From: Limnephilus marmoratus
Lineage: Eukaryota > Arthropoda > Insecta > Trichoptera > Limnephilidae
Reading direction: 5' to 3'
NCBI GenBank assembly: GCA_917880885.1
Contig: OU862915.1
Span: 41,362,676 to 41,426,675, forward strand
DNA length: 64,000 nt
Shown here: piece by piece, positions 29,561 through 41,694 of the stretch
How the letters are laid out: every line of letters begins with the position of its first letter
Position numbering within the stretch: the stretch's first letter is position 1
Notes under the pieces: model-generated
Told to the model about the DNA's origin: nothing
What the model saw: only the letters and a program-made list of their open reading frames with translations
The model's database searches: none
Program-made: the position numbers and the translations under genes

Positions 29561-30937
29561 CACAGTTCGGCACTATCTTGCTTGCGATATACATAAATAT
29601 CCTTTTAAACGTGCGCTTATTAAAATGATTTGCCAGATTGTTACTTTTGTTTGCACTGTGAACTAAAATAGCCGTCAAAATTCTAGTGAAAGTCCATCAA
29701 AGACACGAGGTTCGCTTTAACATTAAATTGTCCCTAAGTGTTTTCATTTCCCGTGAACTGTTGTCGACCAAGAGCAATACGGATGGCGTGTTACTGACTA
29801 ACGGAAAGCAACTCTATTATTTCATCGTTGTAGTGCTGTTAAATGAGCTAGGGACGCTTTCACGTTAAATTGCGAGGGATGTTGTCGTTGGGTAATAAGG
29901 TTTGGATAACAACCCCGATGTATAGTAGTGTGGCAAGGAAATGACAAATATTGAAAGGTGGAAGCAGAAAAGGGTGCACTACAAATTATGTTTCATATAA
30001 CGATTCAATACATTTGTAAAAAGCCAAATTATTTTAATCCTATTAAAAAAACATTCCGACTATTCAACGGATCGTTATTCGAAGAATTTCGAGTACCTTC
30101 CTTCAAAGATCTGTACACTATAAATGCATTCATTCAAATCATATAAGAAAAAGACGAGCATCAAGTATCAATTTCTAACTGAAAACCGTACCAAAAGTAT
30201 TCTACGTACCGTAGTCTTAAAAGTATTTTTCCATGCCAAAAATTAAATAATTCTGTTGCACAAAATTATTACAATTATCAGGGAAGAAATCAGATACATT
30301 AATGACATAATCCAAATAATAAACACTGTGAAAAAATATTTTAAAGACAATCTTACTAAAAAATGTTTCCAATAGAATTAATCTTAAAAATAACTGATTC
30401 CTTAATGAGAATAATGAGTTGCCGTGATAATCCCTTCTTCAAATAAATTTAATTTTTTTTATTATGAATTGCTATTTACAGTATTTTTAGATACGTTATG
30501 CTTATAGTATACTAGTTTGCTAGTAGTAAAATCTTTACAATTACACGACACCTAACAACTTACAACATTATTTTCTTCTTTCTTCTTGTAATTTACTTAC
30601 ATAATATGGCTTATAAAATACATGAATGTTAACGTAGTTTTTTTTTTATTAATAACTATTAAGTATCAACGATAAAACGTTGTTCACTCCCCTTCCAGCC
30701 ACAAGCTAATACTTCCATGGAAAAGTAGTATTAAAATATTTGAACATAAAAACAAACAAAAAATTTAAATTAAAAAAAAAACAGTCGAGAACCTCAGGTG
30801 TGGGAAAAGACGGAGAAGTATGGCGTTATGTATTTAATTTTACCTGTAGGAACGTAAAATTCCTAAACCCTATGCTGTCAATGGATTTATAATATCTAAA
30901 TAGTAACGAACGTGTTGACCGTTGGAATTCGTCATCA
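29561..30937. other. no recognisable feature
   Basis: AT-rich intronic sequence. Several 60-codon frames lack any motif. Confidence 0.5.
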
Positions 30938-30945
30938 TGTATGAC

Positions 30946-31545
30946 GTGTCACCCAGAAAAACTCGAGCCCAAAGCTCGGCTCAATGCATCCACCGGTCTT
31001 GGGTCTTATATAATGTATTATAAAACAGTATTGTAATTGTAAAATGTATGTTATTTGGGAAATAAATTAATGCCAAAGTGGGGGTAAAGAGAAGCAAGTC
31101 AGCAGAGAGAGTAGCATTCCCTTCCCGAATGCGACGACAGCGTCAGGACAGAGACCTAACCCAGCCTTGTATAAATTCAGTAAAAACAGAAAGAACTCAG
31201 ATCACCATCAACTCTTCGCCTAGTCTAAACCACTCTGCTTTGCTTGCCCACTCTACTTAGCTTCAACTCTGCCTCTACTCGTCTTTTTTTACTTCTGACC
31301 ATTCACGTCACCCTAGACCACATACTACTTTACCTCTCTGGACCAGAACCGGCTACGCAAACGGAAGGAGTCTCTCGAGCAAATCGGACGAGCTGTACAG
31401 TGGCTAGAGCGGAAACGTAAACTAAAGTCACTTGTGTACAAGTATTTTTACACTTATGTAAAATAAAGTGAAAGGAGCGTCAACTTGCGTCTCCGTGGAT
31501 TGGGATCTCCAGCCCGCATTAACACTTCACTTGTAGGCCTCACCC
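30946..31545 (+). mobile_element. possible LTR or unknown insertion between 8-bp direct repeats
   Basis: A 600-bp block is bounded by TGTATGAC at 30938-30945 and 31546-31553. It contains GGTCTTATATAATGT as a TATA-like site, GGGAAATAAATTAATG, and a later GTAAAATAAAGTGAAAGGAG before a GC-richer end (GTCTCCGTGGATTGGGATCT). That resembles an LTR U3-R-U5 layout. The ends (GTGTCACCC ... CTCACCC) are not TG...CA and form no clear inverted termini, so the class is uncertain. Confidence 0.35.
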
Positions 31546-31553
31546 TGTATGAC

Positions 31554-33300
31554 ACACACATAAAACTATGTAAAAACACACTCAAATGACAAGGCAAAAT
31601 ACAGAAGAGATACGAAAAGAAAAACAAGTGATACGTAATATAATTAGCTCAATAATATATTAATAATAATTGTTATTTTTGAGAAATAGCAAGACATTTT
31701 TTTCTGAACCCGTGTAAATTATCGACGAAAATGTCATTCAGGACCTTCCGTCATATTGGATAGTCTACATATTTGAGTCAGAGGACTACAATAGACAATA
31801 TTATTTTTAATCATTTTATTTTTATTCTTTTTGACTTTCCTTTAGAGAAATATTGGCGTAGTGCGCTTTTAAGACAATTATAAGGTTGTTTTCTGTAACG
31901 TCTACAAGGAAAATTATGTAATTATTAAATCATATTACTTGTAAGGCATTTCTCTAAACAACATTGCGAAGTGAGCTACAAACCCAAGGTAATTAGTCTA
32001 CTGGAATTAACAAAAGATTTAGAAATTCGACAGTCTAAAATGACTTTGATCGATTAAAATCCTTGTAGACTACCCTTCTCCCCCTCTCCCATTTGTTATG
32101 TATATAAACCGTAGACTAAGAATTTTTTGTACCAGTCTGGATCTTATGAGCTAAAACCGGTTACGGTCAATAAAATTAAGTGAAATAAAGTTTTATATTT
32201 GTTTTATTATAATACATTAGTCTACAAGGGAAATAAAGATTATGTGAAACGAAGCTACTTACCATTCAGCAAATTAAGTAGGTATGCTTGCCGCAAACGA
32301 TCGACTATTATTGAGTGTCTTTGTACCAAGCTTCCTTTGTAAAGCGCTTTATCGTAAAACTGCAGAGGAAAACAGCTTTAAGTAAATCGGTGCGTTAACA
32401 TTGCAACCCTCATGATAGTAGTGATATGGTAACACAGAAAGGTGTTATTGTCAAAAGACATCAATTCTTAAGGCTATATTGATAACTTGTTTTCTTTACA
32501 TTGTATAAAATGAAATCGCTCCCGCGTGGTCTGTGCGTTTAGAACTTTTAAACTACGCAACGGATTTTCATGCGGTTATCAACAATTGATAGAGTGATTC
32601 ATGAGAAACGTTTTTAGATATGTAATTTGTGAAGATTTTGTGTAAATTGGTTGAAATATATAATATATCTGGCCAAGCGGCGGGGTGGATTTGATTTAAC
32701 AGATGGCGTTGATTATAAAGGTTGGGTAATGGCGTGGTATTGTGTTTCATTAGCTACAGCAACGTGTGGCCGTGTCTCCTGGTTTGTTAATATAACCACA
32801 AAACAAATACAATGATAACGTAAACATTTGAATAAAAAATAATTGGACCTTCACTGTAGTGTATGTGAATATAGGTGTGTTCGCATATCGCGCCGCTCGG
32901 AAAGGTACGGGTTTCCGGAGATTGACGAGTGGGCTCTCAGTGCAAAAGAACAGCTGACGTGTTCCGCCGCTCAGATCTATTCTAGAAGCCTCAGTAAACA
33001 GTCGCTAACGTTGACATAAATACAAAACTACTTGAATCCATTGAATTTACAATAAACTACAATATATCGAACTTACGTTGTAATCATTATTATTGTGGGC
33101 TAGTGAGCCACAGATTAAAGAACATTACATTTACCGATACACTCACCCAAATTCGAAGTTATTAATAAATATAACCAAATCATTGAGTGAATATATTTTA
33201 ATAAGGTGTAGATATTATATTCAATGGTATTATAAATGAATCTACAAAATTACTGCCTAGACACAGCCTAGCCCAGCGAGACCAGTTATGAGAAACCTCA
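31554..33300. other. no recognisable feature
   Basis: AT-rich. A GC-richer stretch lies near 32885-33015, and GTATATAAACCG at 32100 looks TATA-like, but no gene model follows. Confidence 0.45.
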
Positions 33301-33337
33301 ACTCATAAGTCTACATTAAATGTAGATTTATGAGTTT
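33301..33337. repeat. short hairpin
   Basis: CTCATAAGTCTACAT and ATGTAGATTTATGAG are inverted copies with one mismatch and a 3-nt loop. Confidence 0.8.
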
Positions 33338-33730
33338 AAATTTTGTATTCTTATGTTTGTATTCTATGTTTCCTAATGTTTACATGTGTATTAGTTTACG
33401 TTAATTTTAAGTAATTTTCTATTTTATGAAGCAATTTACACTACACACACTAAACGTGTATTTTTAGTTTTAGTTGCAAATTTTATAAAATAAAGCCATA
33501 TCATTATTAATGTGTGCATGAAATGGGATAGTGTGTAAGCGTGAAAAGAGAAAAAAGAAAATGCTTTGCAGTTGTATTATATATTTATGAATACGTTATT
33601 CGTTCCCTTTTCATTAGTCAGTTCCATATAATATACATCTGACTTAATACCTACGCGCTCTTCATTGCAGATATCATTAAGCGAACAATATTCATTGCAC
33701 AATTGGCGCAGCTCGGTAGTGAATATTTAA

Positions 33731-34581
33731 TTAGTTCCAAATATTATATGAAATTGGCGTTTAGCCGTACTGGCAACTTTGATCTGAAATATCTTCTCTT
33801 TGGTTAGGAATTCCAAATTCAAATTTATACAGCTATTTACTCATGTATTTGTGTTTCGAACATTTTAATTCATTTGTTTTTTCCTTAATTGTTTTTTTTT
33901 CTTTGCGTCACTTAGTTTACAAAATGGAAAACTTGAAATATCGCGTTATTTACGAGTACGAGTTCCTCCGTGGCACCAGTGCTGCAGAAACGGCCCGAAG
34001 GATTAATGATGTGTATGGCGACGGTGCCGCAAAATAAAACACGGTGCGTTTTTGGTTCCAACGTTTTCGTTCTGGAAATTTCGACTTGCAGAACAAGCGT
34101 ATCCATCGCAAACCACGTCCGAGTTAGCTGCAGGCTGCGGTGTTAATGATAAAACTGTTTTAATCCACGTGAAGCAAATGGGGAAGGTGAAAAAGCTTGA
34201 AAGGTGGGTACCTCACGAATTGAGTGAAGCAAATCAACAAACGCCGTTAGAACGCTAGACCACACACTGTTTGGTAGCAAATTAGAAGAGCTTCAATTGG
34301 AATGTCTAAGACATCCACCGGACCTTTTTTCAAAATTTGGATAACTTCTTGCCAGGGAAAAAATTCAACTCCGATGGGGCAGTCCAAACCGCCTTCAAAG
34401 ATTTTATTGATTCCCGTCCGAATGTTTTTTTTAGTAAAGGGATCGATGAACTACCTATGAGATGGCAAAAGTGCATAGATAGCAATGGTACATACTTTGA
34501 TTAAATAAATATATTATATTAAAAAAAAACGACTTTATGTTCCTCCCATACAAAACGCCAATTTCATATGTAAGGACCTAA
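33731..34581 (+). mobile_element. mariner transposon, internally deleted
   Basis: The inverted ends share ATATGAAATTGGCGTTT, with a TTAG(G/T)TCC outer part, at 33731-33762 and (reversed) 34550-34581. From ATG 33924 the frame reads MENLKYRVIYEYEFLRGTSA AETARRINDVYG, a helix-turn-helix of mariner transposases. After a stop and frameshift come RFWFQRFRSGNFDLQN, TSELAAGCGVNDKTVLIHVK and KKLERWVPHELSEANQQT. Then the frame jumps to the C-terminal KLEELQLECLRHPP and FNSDGAVQTAFKDFIDSRPN. Two of the three catalytic Asp regions are lost in deletions. At 851 bp versus about 1.3 kb for an intact element, it is dead. Confidence 0.88.
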
Positions 34582-34724
34582 TATAACACTAAACTTGTAT
34601 TAGTGGAGGCCTATTAAATTATATGGACCTAAGCGTCATGCTTCATTGTATCCTGGTCATCTACAAGTATATGTATATGAGAATATTTACATTTAAATTA
34701 CATAAGGAAAGAAAATATTTAAAA

Positions 34725-34840
34725 AAATGCAAGTTGCTAGGATTTTAAGTGTGAATCCAGAGTTGCGAGTTCGAGTCCAAATTGCACAATAAAATAAATA
34801 TTTGCTTGTGCAAATATTCATTTTATAGATTGTTACTGCA
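34725..34840 (+). mobile_element. degraded tRNA-like SINE
   Basis: AAGTTGCTAGGATTTTAAGT, GAATCCAGAGTTGCGAGTTC and GAGTTCGAGTCCAAATTGC contain a good B-box (GTTCGAGTCC). The A-box is weak. An ATAAAATAAATATTTGC tail follows. Confidence 0.45.
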
Positions 34841-34939
34841 TTTGTCAAGGAAAATGTCGGAATCTTTCAAAGATTGATTTTGACGAAATAATTCAAAATT
34901 TCTTCCGACACCAGCGTTTGCACGCGTCCCACGTCTTTT

Positions 34940-35180
34940 ACTTTAATCTTCCGACTAATGTTGAATTTGTATGTCTTTAATTTTAACTAAATGTCCGACT
35001 AATGTGGAATTTGTACTTATTTAACTTTAATTTAATGTCCGACTAATGTGGAATTTGTACGTCTTTAACAATAACTTAATGTTCGAGTAATGTGAAATTT
35101 TTATGTCTTTAACTTTAACATCATGTCCGACTAATGTGTAATTTGTACGTCTTTAACTTTAACTTGAATTTTTACGCCTT
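34940..35180 (+). repeat. 44-bp minisatellite, about five units
   Basis: CCGACTAATGTGGAATTTGT (or a close variant) begins at 34951, 34995, 35039, 35083 and 35126, so the period is 43-44 bp. Each is followed by a CGTCTTTAACTTTAACTTAA-like half. Units are 80-95% alike by eye. Confidence 0.9.
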
Positions 35181-35519
35181 TAGTTGCTTTGGTCGGTATT
35201 TTAAAGTTTACTAGTTTGAGTACGTTTTATCAGTCGATAACATTATTGCAAACTCTGTACAGGGTCATGAGGTCAAAGTTCACCGCCTAGGGAGTATGGA
35301 AACGTTGTGGATCAAGATAATATGTAAGTATTCACGTTTGGATGCGCTCATTGAGGCAAAGCAGACATTTCTTTAGATTTTTTCCGTAATATATTTTGTA
35401 GATAACGTTCAGTGGAGTCCGAGTCCATGTGGACAACTAAGCAAATTATTGTAAAATTTTCCATACCAAATTGGAGGAAAATTGAATTTTGTCGTTTTTT
35501 TTAAATGTTAGCATTTTGT

Positions 35520-35700
35520 TTTTGTTGTTTTTTGGTTCTTTTTTCTGTGACAGGTACTTTCCCTTTTTCCCCTTACTCATCTTCTTCCCATCCTCAGTAC
35601 TCTTAAACGCACAACAAACCTCAATTGGGGATGCCGTAGTCCCCATGTTTAATCCCAACAGCACACGGTCGGGTGCTGTTGGGATTCTTTTGAGATATTA
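35520..35700 (+). mobile_element. tRNA-headed SINE, 3' fragment
   Basis: The C/T-rich part (CTTTCCCTTTTTCCCCTTAC), CAACAAACCTCAATTGGGGA, TGCCGTAGTCCCCATG and a GGTGCTGTTGGGATTCTTTT end match the 3' third of the SINE. A CCCAACAGCAC...GTGCTGTTGGG hairpin (35653-35684) is specific to this copy. Confidence 0.7.
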
Positions 35701-37409
35701 ACTACCCCTGCCATAATATGGAGGTTCATTTAATCTACACTTTTTCTATACCTACCGTTTATAACCTTAAATAAAACTTTCCTCGTGTTGGTGTAAGGTT
35801 TATTGAAATTACTATTATCAGTTTTCAAAGGGCAAGTTAAAAACGTAAAGCCTTTGAGTTAGGGGTAACTTTCCGCGGGTTAAAGTAACATAAAGACCTA
35901 ATTTAATTTCTCGTGGGAAAATGTATTTACACAAGAAAATAAATCCCAGTTCGAGTCAAAGTCAAAGTTTTCTCGACTTCACCAGAATTTCGGGAGCTAA
36001 TTATTGTTTTTGGTATTATGTAACTGAGGTCACTTAGGCAAAACTTAAGTATTAATCTTGTAATTAGCATAACCAGTAATTTTATTAGAAAGATTTTTGC
36101 AAGGGTTAGTTTTATTTTATTATGTAAATAACGATGTGAGTGGATTAAGTTTGTCAGTTACGTATTAAATTATTTTTATAATGAATAATGAATTTATGTC
36201 TTCCTAGGCAGCATAGCGGGATGATTTATAAACTCATTTTGGGATCGGAGGAATTTACAAAATATGAAAGGGATGTAATATTATTTTAAGAGTAACAAAC
36301 ATTACAAAACACATTTAATTTTCAATTTAAATTGAACAAATTATGGGCTCTAATTTGTGAAAAAAAAAATTAAATGAATTAAATGATAAAAACTAAATTA
36401 AATTTAAATTCCATAAGTATTAATACAAAATAAGAATCAATACAAATTTTTAAAATGCTTAGGAGTTGTCGTGAAGTGAAGGGAGAAGGGGGGGGGGGGG
36501 GGGGGGTAAAACGGCATAATTTACAAAGGGAATGAATAGAGGAAAGTGTAATTTAAAAAGATTTTTTGGTTTTTCATAACATTTAAACTCATCTCGCAGT
36601 CTTTCTAATTTCCAAGATTTCAAGTTTTTCTAAATGGATTCCATAAACATTACAGTGTACTGCTCTATTTACGTTATTAAAATCAAGAGTATGGTTCGCC
36701 AATAAATGAACGAGAAACTATTACTACTACACTTCATTTTATGCTCCTTTTTCCTAATTTCAAAGTTTATCGAAGTTATACCAACATACATAAAAAAATT
36801 CACAATGTTTACAATTTAATTTACAGACTGCAGATTAATACAGTTTTAAGACACTTTCCTTATTATTTCATATGTAATTTTTTAGTTTATTATTTGCTTC
36901 AAATGTTGACGGAATTGTATTTGGAATATTCTTTGTTATTGAATTAAAATTTGATTGTTCGGAAACATTATTTTCCTCCACCTTTTTGCCCCCCGGTTTT
37001 TATGTGAAGTATTTTGTAAATAAATATCTAATCTGATTTAAAATTTACATCAACAACTTATAAATACATACATATTCATTGAAGAATAAAAGTTCTTTTG
37101 GTATGTGGTTTTAAAGTCAGCTCATAAAAGGTATTATTTTAAGGAAGAAATTTTCTCATTTCAGCTTTTTTCTTAGTTTAAATTCAGTTGTCAATCAAAG
37201 AAAAATTACGCCAACAATGAGTTTATTACTAAAATCATTTGGTCTATTTTATATGCTCCATTGTTTTAAAAATTGAATTTAATTCCATGAAAATTTTTAT
37301 TTTATATTTATAAATATTTTTGTCGACACAAAATTATTATATCATAAACCCTGTTATATTTCGAATAAAATCCCTAAAAGTGTGTTCTACATATGATTTT
37401 GCCAATTAA
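35701..37409. other. no gene; G-tract
   Basis: AT-rich. It includes an uninterrupted run of 19 G at 36488-36506. No similarity recognised elsewhere. Confidence 0.5.
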
Positions 37410-38030
37410 TATAAGATTTTTCGACTCTTTGGTCCCAGACGAAGCTTCATCAAAGCCAGAGTAAAGTTAGCCTCCCAAAAACTGGGCGTGCTGTACAGGG
37501 CCCGCAGATACTTTAATAATACACAACTGCTAACCCTGTACAAATCACTAGTCTGGAGCTCCAAAATACATGAAAAATACCCTCGACTCCGTGCAAAAAC
37601 GGGCGGTCCGTTTGATAGATTCTCCCATCTTAATAGACGGATTGCAATACTTAGAGCATAGGCGTCGGGTGGGAATGCTATTCTTGTTCCTTGACTACCG
37701 GTGTTACAATGGAAGATGCTCCGAGGAACTAGCGTCATTGATCCCCTCGGTACCGGTGCATAGTCAGGAAACACGCCAGACGCGTGCCCAACATATGTAC
37801 ACGGTTGACATTTGTCACATGAGAATGGCTCGCTTCTTCGACTCGTTCTTGTATTCAACAGCTCGGCTGTGAAACGATTTGCCGGCCTCTGTGTTTCCTC
37901 CTTCCTACAACATGAGTGTCTTCAAGATCAATGTTCATTCCTTCCTCCCCTCAACAAGACCCTCCACACAGCATCTCCTCATCTCAGCATTATTTTCCTC
38001 AGGGCCTCCTGTTTATTTAAAAAAAAGACA
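37410..38030 (+). pseudogene. double-hairpin LINE, 5'-truncated copy 3
   Basis: Starts further upstream than other copies (CAGACGAAGCTTCATCAAAG, encoding a KLRLGPKS-like antisense frame). It then encodes LGVLYRARRYFNNTQLLTLY, a ~37-bp deletion where others read VHPTVEFGS, then KNTLDSVQKRAVRLIDSPIL, RCSEELASLIPSVPV and RMARFFDSFLYSTARL followed by a stop. The 3' end has lost the first half of the inner stem: CAGCATCTCC runs straight into TTTTCCTCAGGGCCTCCTG. Confidence 0.87.
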
Positions 38031-38269
38031 GGCCAATAAAGTGAAACATTATTTGCTCATGGCAGAATTTCTATATTTGAAAATTTGCCATTTTATGGCA
38101 GAAATAAGAATAAATAGATCTTACTTTAGGACACGCCAACAACATAATGCTGTCGATTATCGTTTTCTTGGGTGCTCTGCACTGAAACTAACAATAATTG
38201 AAGAAAATAAAAAATAAAAATATTCATAATAATAATTAAGTATTTAGTCCTAATAATTTAATTTTGTCT

Positions 38270-38360
38270 TTTTTATAAAAAGACAATGTAAAGAGATCCA
38301 TATAACAGGTTTGTTTATATTGTCTTTTTTTCTAAAAGGAAGATATAAACAAACCTGTAA
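38270..38360. repeat. two adjacent hairpins
   Basis: TTGTCTTTTT / AAAAAGACAA near 38265-38287, then ACAGGTTTGTTTATA (38307-38321) with TATAAACAAACCTGT (38344-38358) as a perfect inverted pair around a TTGTCTTTTTTTCTAAAAGG loop. This could be a small foldback remnant. Confidence 0.75.
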
Positions 38361-38649
38361 TGTTATATTTCTATTTCTGACAAAAAAATGTTCCATATAC
38401 ATACACACGTAGGTAATATGTAATGGGTGGGCTGAAAATGTTGGTGGATATGAAAGAATTATTGCAAAAAACTATTAATATTACCGTAACAAACGTTTAT
38501 TCACTTAAAATTTTCTTAAAATTCACGGAAAATATATTCAAAAACACATCCTCCAAATGACAAAGTCTACAAATCTGGACATAACATTTGTAAAACACGC
38601 CGGTACATTGGGCGTGGAATAGAGGCTTTTTTTCCCGTTTGTTTATATC

Positions 38650-38990
38650 CACACTAGTGTCATCTTATGGGATGCGGTGTGGGATTTTTTTAAGGGAAAG
38701 GAAGGAGAGGAAGTTCTGGAAAGGAAACGGTATGAGTGGTGGGCAGGAATCTGGGGGTCGATGTGTTCATTACGAACGTACGAATCCATCCCTCCCTCTG
38801 CAGTGAATGGCGATGGGTTGAGAGAGTTCTCTTGGAGAGGTCAAAAGGTCTCCCTCAACCAGTCTCTCGCGTTCCAGTCCGCCACGCAGTAGGCGGACAA
38901 AAGCATTCGCTGTCAAGGTCTAGACTAACTCACCCCGTGAACTCGGGCACCCTTGCTACGTCACTAAACACAGTGAACCAAACTATCATC
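38650..38990 (-). mobile_element. double-hairpin non-autonomous element, 3' hairpin eroded
   Basis: GTGTCATCTTATGGGATGCG, AAGGGAAAGGAAGGAGAGGA, GGCGATGGGTTGAGAGAGTT, GGTCTCCCTCAACCAGTCTC and the 5' phrase AACTCGGGCACCCTTGCTAC. The 3' stem-loop is missing. The element stops inside the GGGATGCGGTGTGGG region. Confidence 0.82.
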
Positions 38991-39434
38991 CACATTGGGA
39001 AAACTGGGTAATTGTTGTTCGATTATAGCAGTTAATTCGACATTTGTGTGTTTTAAATGATTCCGCATAGACAGAAGTTAAAGAGAGTCAGGTTCGGACT
39101 TCTGGAGGACCATGGAATATTCCCCCCGTGCAATGTCAGTTTTCCTGTAAGCTTTTCGTTTACGATTAGAAATGACACATACGATGGGAGGCATGTCAAA
39201 TCGTCTTGTTGAAACCATGCCCCGCTGATGTAAAATTCAAATTCTCACAATTCCTGAAAGAAACAAATCTCTGTATCGGTCAGAACTAATAATAACAGTA
39301 TACGAATCACTTTTTTTGTAATAATTCTTTACCCAATAAGCACGCAGTCTTCGACTAAGTAGACATTCTTGATCGAAGCACGCAGTGCACCCGGGAGACG
39401 CTACAACAGGACTGAATTTCCAAGACCAGAACTA
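38991..39434. other. no recognisable feature
   Basis: No similarity recognised. It continues on the far side of the transposon at 40751, so it was one sequence before that insertion. Confidence 0.4.
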
Positions 39435-40748
39435 CAGGGTGTCCGGTGGCAGAATTCGGTTTTAAATTTCGAATTTCTCTATAACGGCTAAGCGGACGAG
39501 CGGGGAGGGGGCCGCGTTAGCTTTGTCGTTCGTGCGGATTATTTAGTCACGATCAGTCACGATGTCGCAGTGGACTGGAGAGCAACGTGCGTTCGTAATC
39601 GAAACCTATTTCAAGGCTAACGATTCGTGTGAAATTGCGCGTCGAAGATTTAGTATGCGTTACATTATTCGACGTTTAAGTGATGCCCCAAGTGAAGATT
39701 TGATTTGATCATGTGTCCGGAGGTTCTGGGCAACATGTTCGGCGGCAAACGACTCACGGCCGGGGCCCAGGAGAACGTCAAGAACAAATGAAAACATCGA
39801 ACTCGTCACGAACAGTTTGCGCGATAATCCGCGTCAGTCCATACGCAAGAGAACGGCTATACCAGGGCTTCCAAAAACTATTGTGCACGAAATATTGAAG
39901 AAGGACCTTAAATTTCATCCTTTTAAGATTCAAATTGTGCAAGCGCTTAAACCTAATAATTACAATTTATGTAAAATTTTCTGTCTGACAATGTTAGTAA
40001 ACACTATCTTTTGGAGTGATGAAGCCCATTTTCATTTAAATGGAAGTGTAAATAAGCAGAATTGTCATTATTGGTCACCTAAGGGACAGAACCCACGTTT
40101 AAAACATCAACAGCCACTTCACAGTCCCAAAGTGACGGTTTGGTGTGCATTGTCTAGCAGTGGAATAATCGGACCTTATTTTTTTTAAAAACGTCGAAGG
40201 CAAGCCATTACTGTGAACGGGGTTTCTTATCGGGGCATGCTTAACGATTATTGTTTGCCAAAAATAGGAGAACATCCTGCCTCCAATTCACATACATGGT
40301 TCCAGCAAGATGGCGCCACGCCTCACACTGCTAGATAGACAATGGCGCTACTTCGTGATTTGTTCCCTAAAAAAATGATTTGCCGTTTCGGTGACATCCC
40401 CTAGCTAAGGGGGTCACCAGATCTCACCCCTATGAACTTTTTTCTGTGGGGGTACCTCAAAAGTAAAGTGTATAAAACCGACCCCGCCACCATCTCTGCA
40501 CTAAAAGAAAAATATCATTCGCGAAGTTAATGGTATCCCGATATCATTTCTCCAGCGAGTGGCACGAAATACTGAGGCCAGATTCCAAGAGTGTGTCCGA
40601 CGTGATGGTCTACATTTAGACGAAATAATTTTTAAGAAATAAAATCCGCACTTCTCCTCTTTGTAACAGTTATTGAAATAAATGTTTATCCTAAGCAGTT
40701 TATTTTTTATTTAAGTTTTAAATCCTAATTCTGCCACCGGACACCCTG
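39435..40748 (+). mobile_element. Tc1/mariner-type transposon (DUF4817 class), inactive
   Basis: A 1314-bp element with inverted ends CAGGGTGTCCGGTGGCAGAA / TTCTGCCACCGGACACCCTG, flanked by TA. The frame from ATG 39562 starts MSQWTGEQRAFVIETYFKAN (DUF4817-type helix-turn-helix). Stops and frameshifts follow. Later segments are FWSDEAHFHLNGSVNKQNCH, KVTVWCALSSSGIIGPYFF, WFQQDGATPHTAR and SPDLTPMNFFLWGYLKSKVY. The three Asp of the IS630-Tc1-mariner triad (SDE, QQDG, SPDL) all remain, with about 36 residues between the second and third. At least five stops or frameshifts disable it. Termini are intact and could still be recognised. Confidence 0.92.
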
Positions 40749-40750
40749 TA

Positions 40751-41690
40751 CAAATCGCTACCAATCGCAACAACATGCCGTTCTTACGAGTTGGTGATGT
40801 TCAAATCGCACGACTTTCCGGAGCTCCAGAATAGTGATGTCGATAAATTTACGTATTGCTGAACCGATATTGCCGGTAAATAAATTAGAAATCGGTATAT
40901 GCTGGCAATACTGGAGGCATTTTCCTTTAATTGTTACTCCGAAATTTCAAAAACAAAACAATTACGTACAAATATTAATAAATTGGCAGTGTTGATTTGA
41001 AATACTAACCTAATTTTGCATTGGCAGTCCGCATTGACTTTTTGACACTAAACGGGCTTTAATTAATTAATGAGTTCTTCAGTCATATTTCAACCATTTT
41101 CGATTCATATAGATCGAATGGAATAAATTGGTCGTTTCTTAGTTGAATTATTTAAGTCTATGGATCGCGTACATGATTTCTTTCAATTCTACAAGCATCG
41201 TTAGTTTCATTCATTCGTTAATACATACCGGAATAAATATTAATCATTATTATTATTAAATAAGTCAGTAATTTTGCACAACCAACGATATAAAAAATAT
41301 GCTTATGCGATACTACAGAGGCCGCGCTAAAATTTATCAATCGTCTGTCGGAATATCTTATATAAATGATTGACAGCATTAGCAAAAATTGATAACTAAA
41401 TGACGTATTTGGTCGACATCGTATTGATATAGGGTTTTATCAATCATCCATGCCAGACCTCCTGGCCAACCCTATAGAAGGGAACCTTATACGTATTGAG
41501 GGTGTATTTCCACCGTAAGTTTATCCACTTAGGATTTGGCAGCCGACGCACTATTAAAAGAAATCGTGTTTGTCCACCGACCTACGATAGGGGTACTTTA
41601 CTCATCTTTTTGCGGTCTGTTTCTTTATCCAGGAAAGAAAATAATGGATTCTTTTAGTTAAGGATGAGATTTTATGATTTTATTTTGAAT
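40751..41690. other. no recognisable feature
   Basis: AT-rich. No named repeat or gene. Confidence 0.45.
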
Positions 41691-41694
41691 CTAT

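Noticed and set aside
30946..31545. Confident solo LTR
   Set aside because: The flanking 8-bp direct repeat is longer than LTR integrases make and the ends are not TG...CA; downgraded to a possible insertion.
32568..33060. GC-richer patch as an ALP promoter or alternative first exon
   Set aside because: It lies between the two ALP exons with no ATG-led signal peptide or donor in the required phase on the minus strand; no positive evidence.
34940..35180. CRISPR-like array of regularly spaced repeats
   Set aside because: Units are contiguous 44-bp tandem repeats without unique spacers, in an animal intron.
38991..39430. Possible transposon flank or gene around the DUF4817 element
   Set aside because: No open frame or repeat match on either side; treated as ordinary target DNA.
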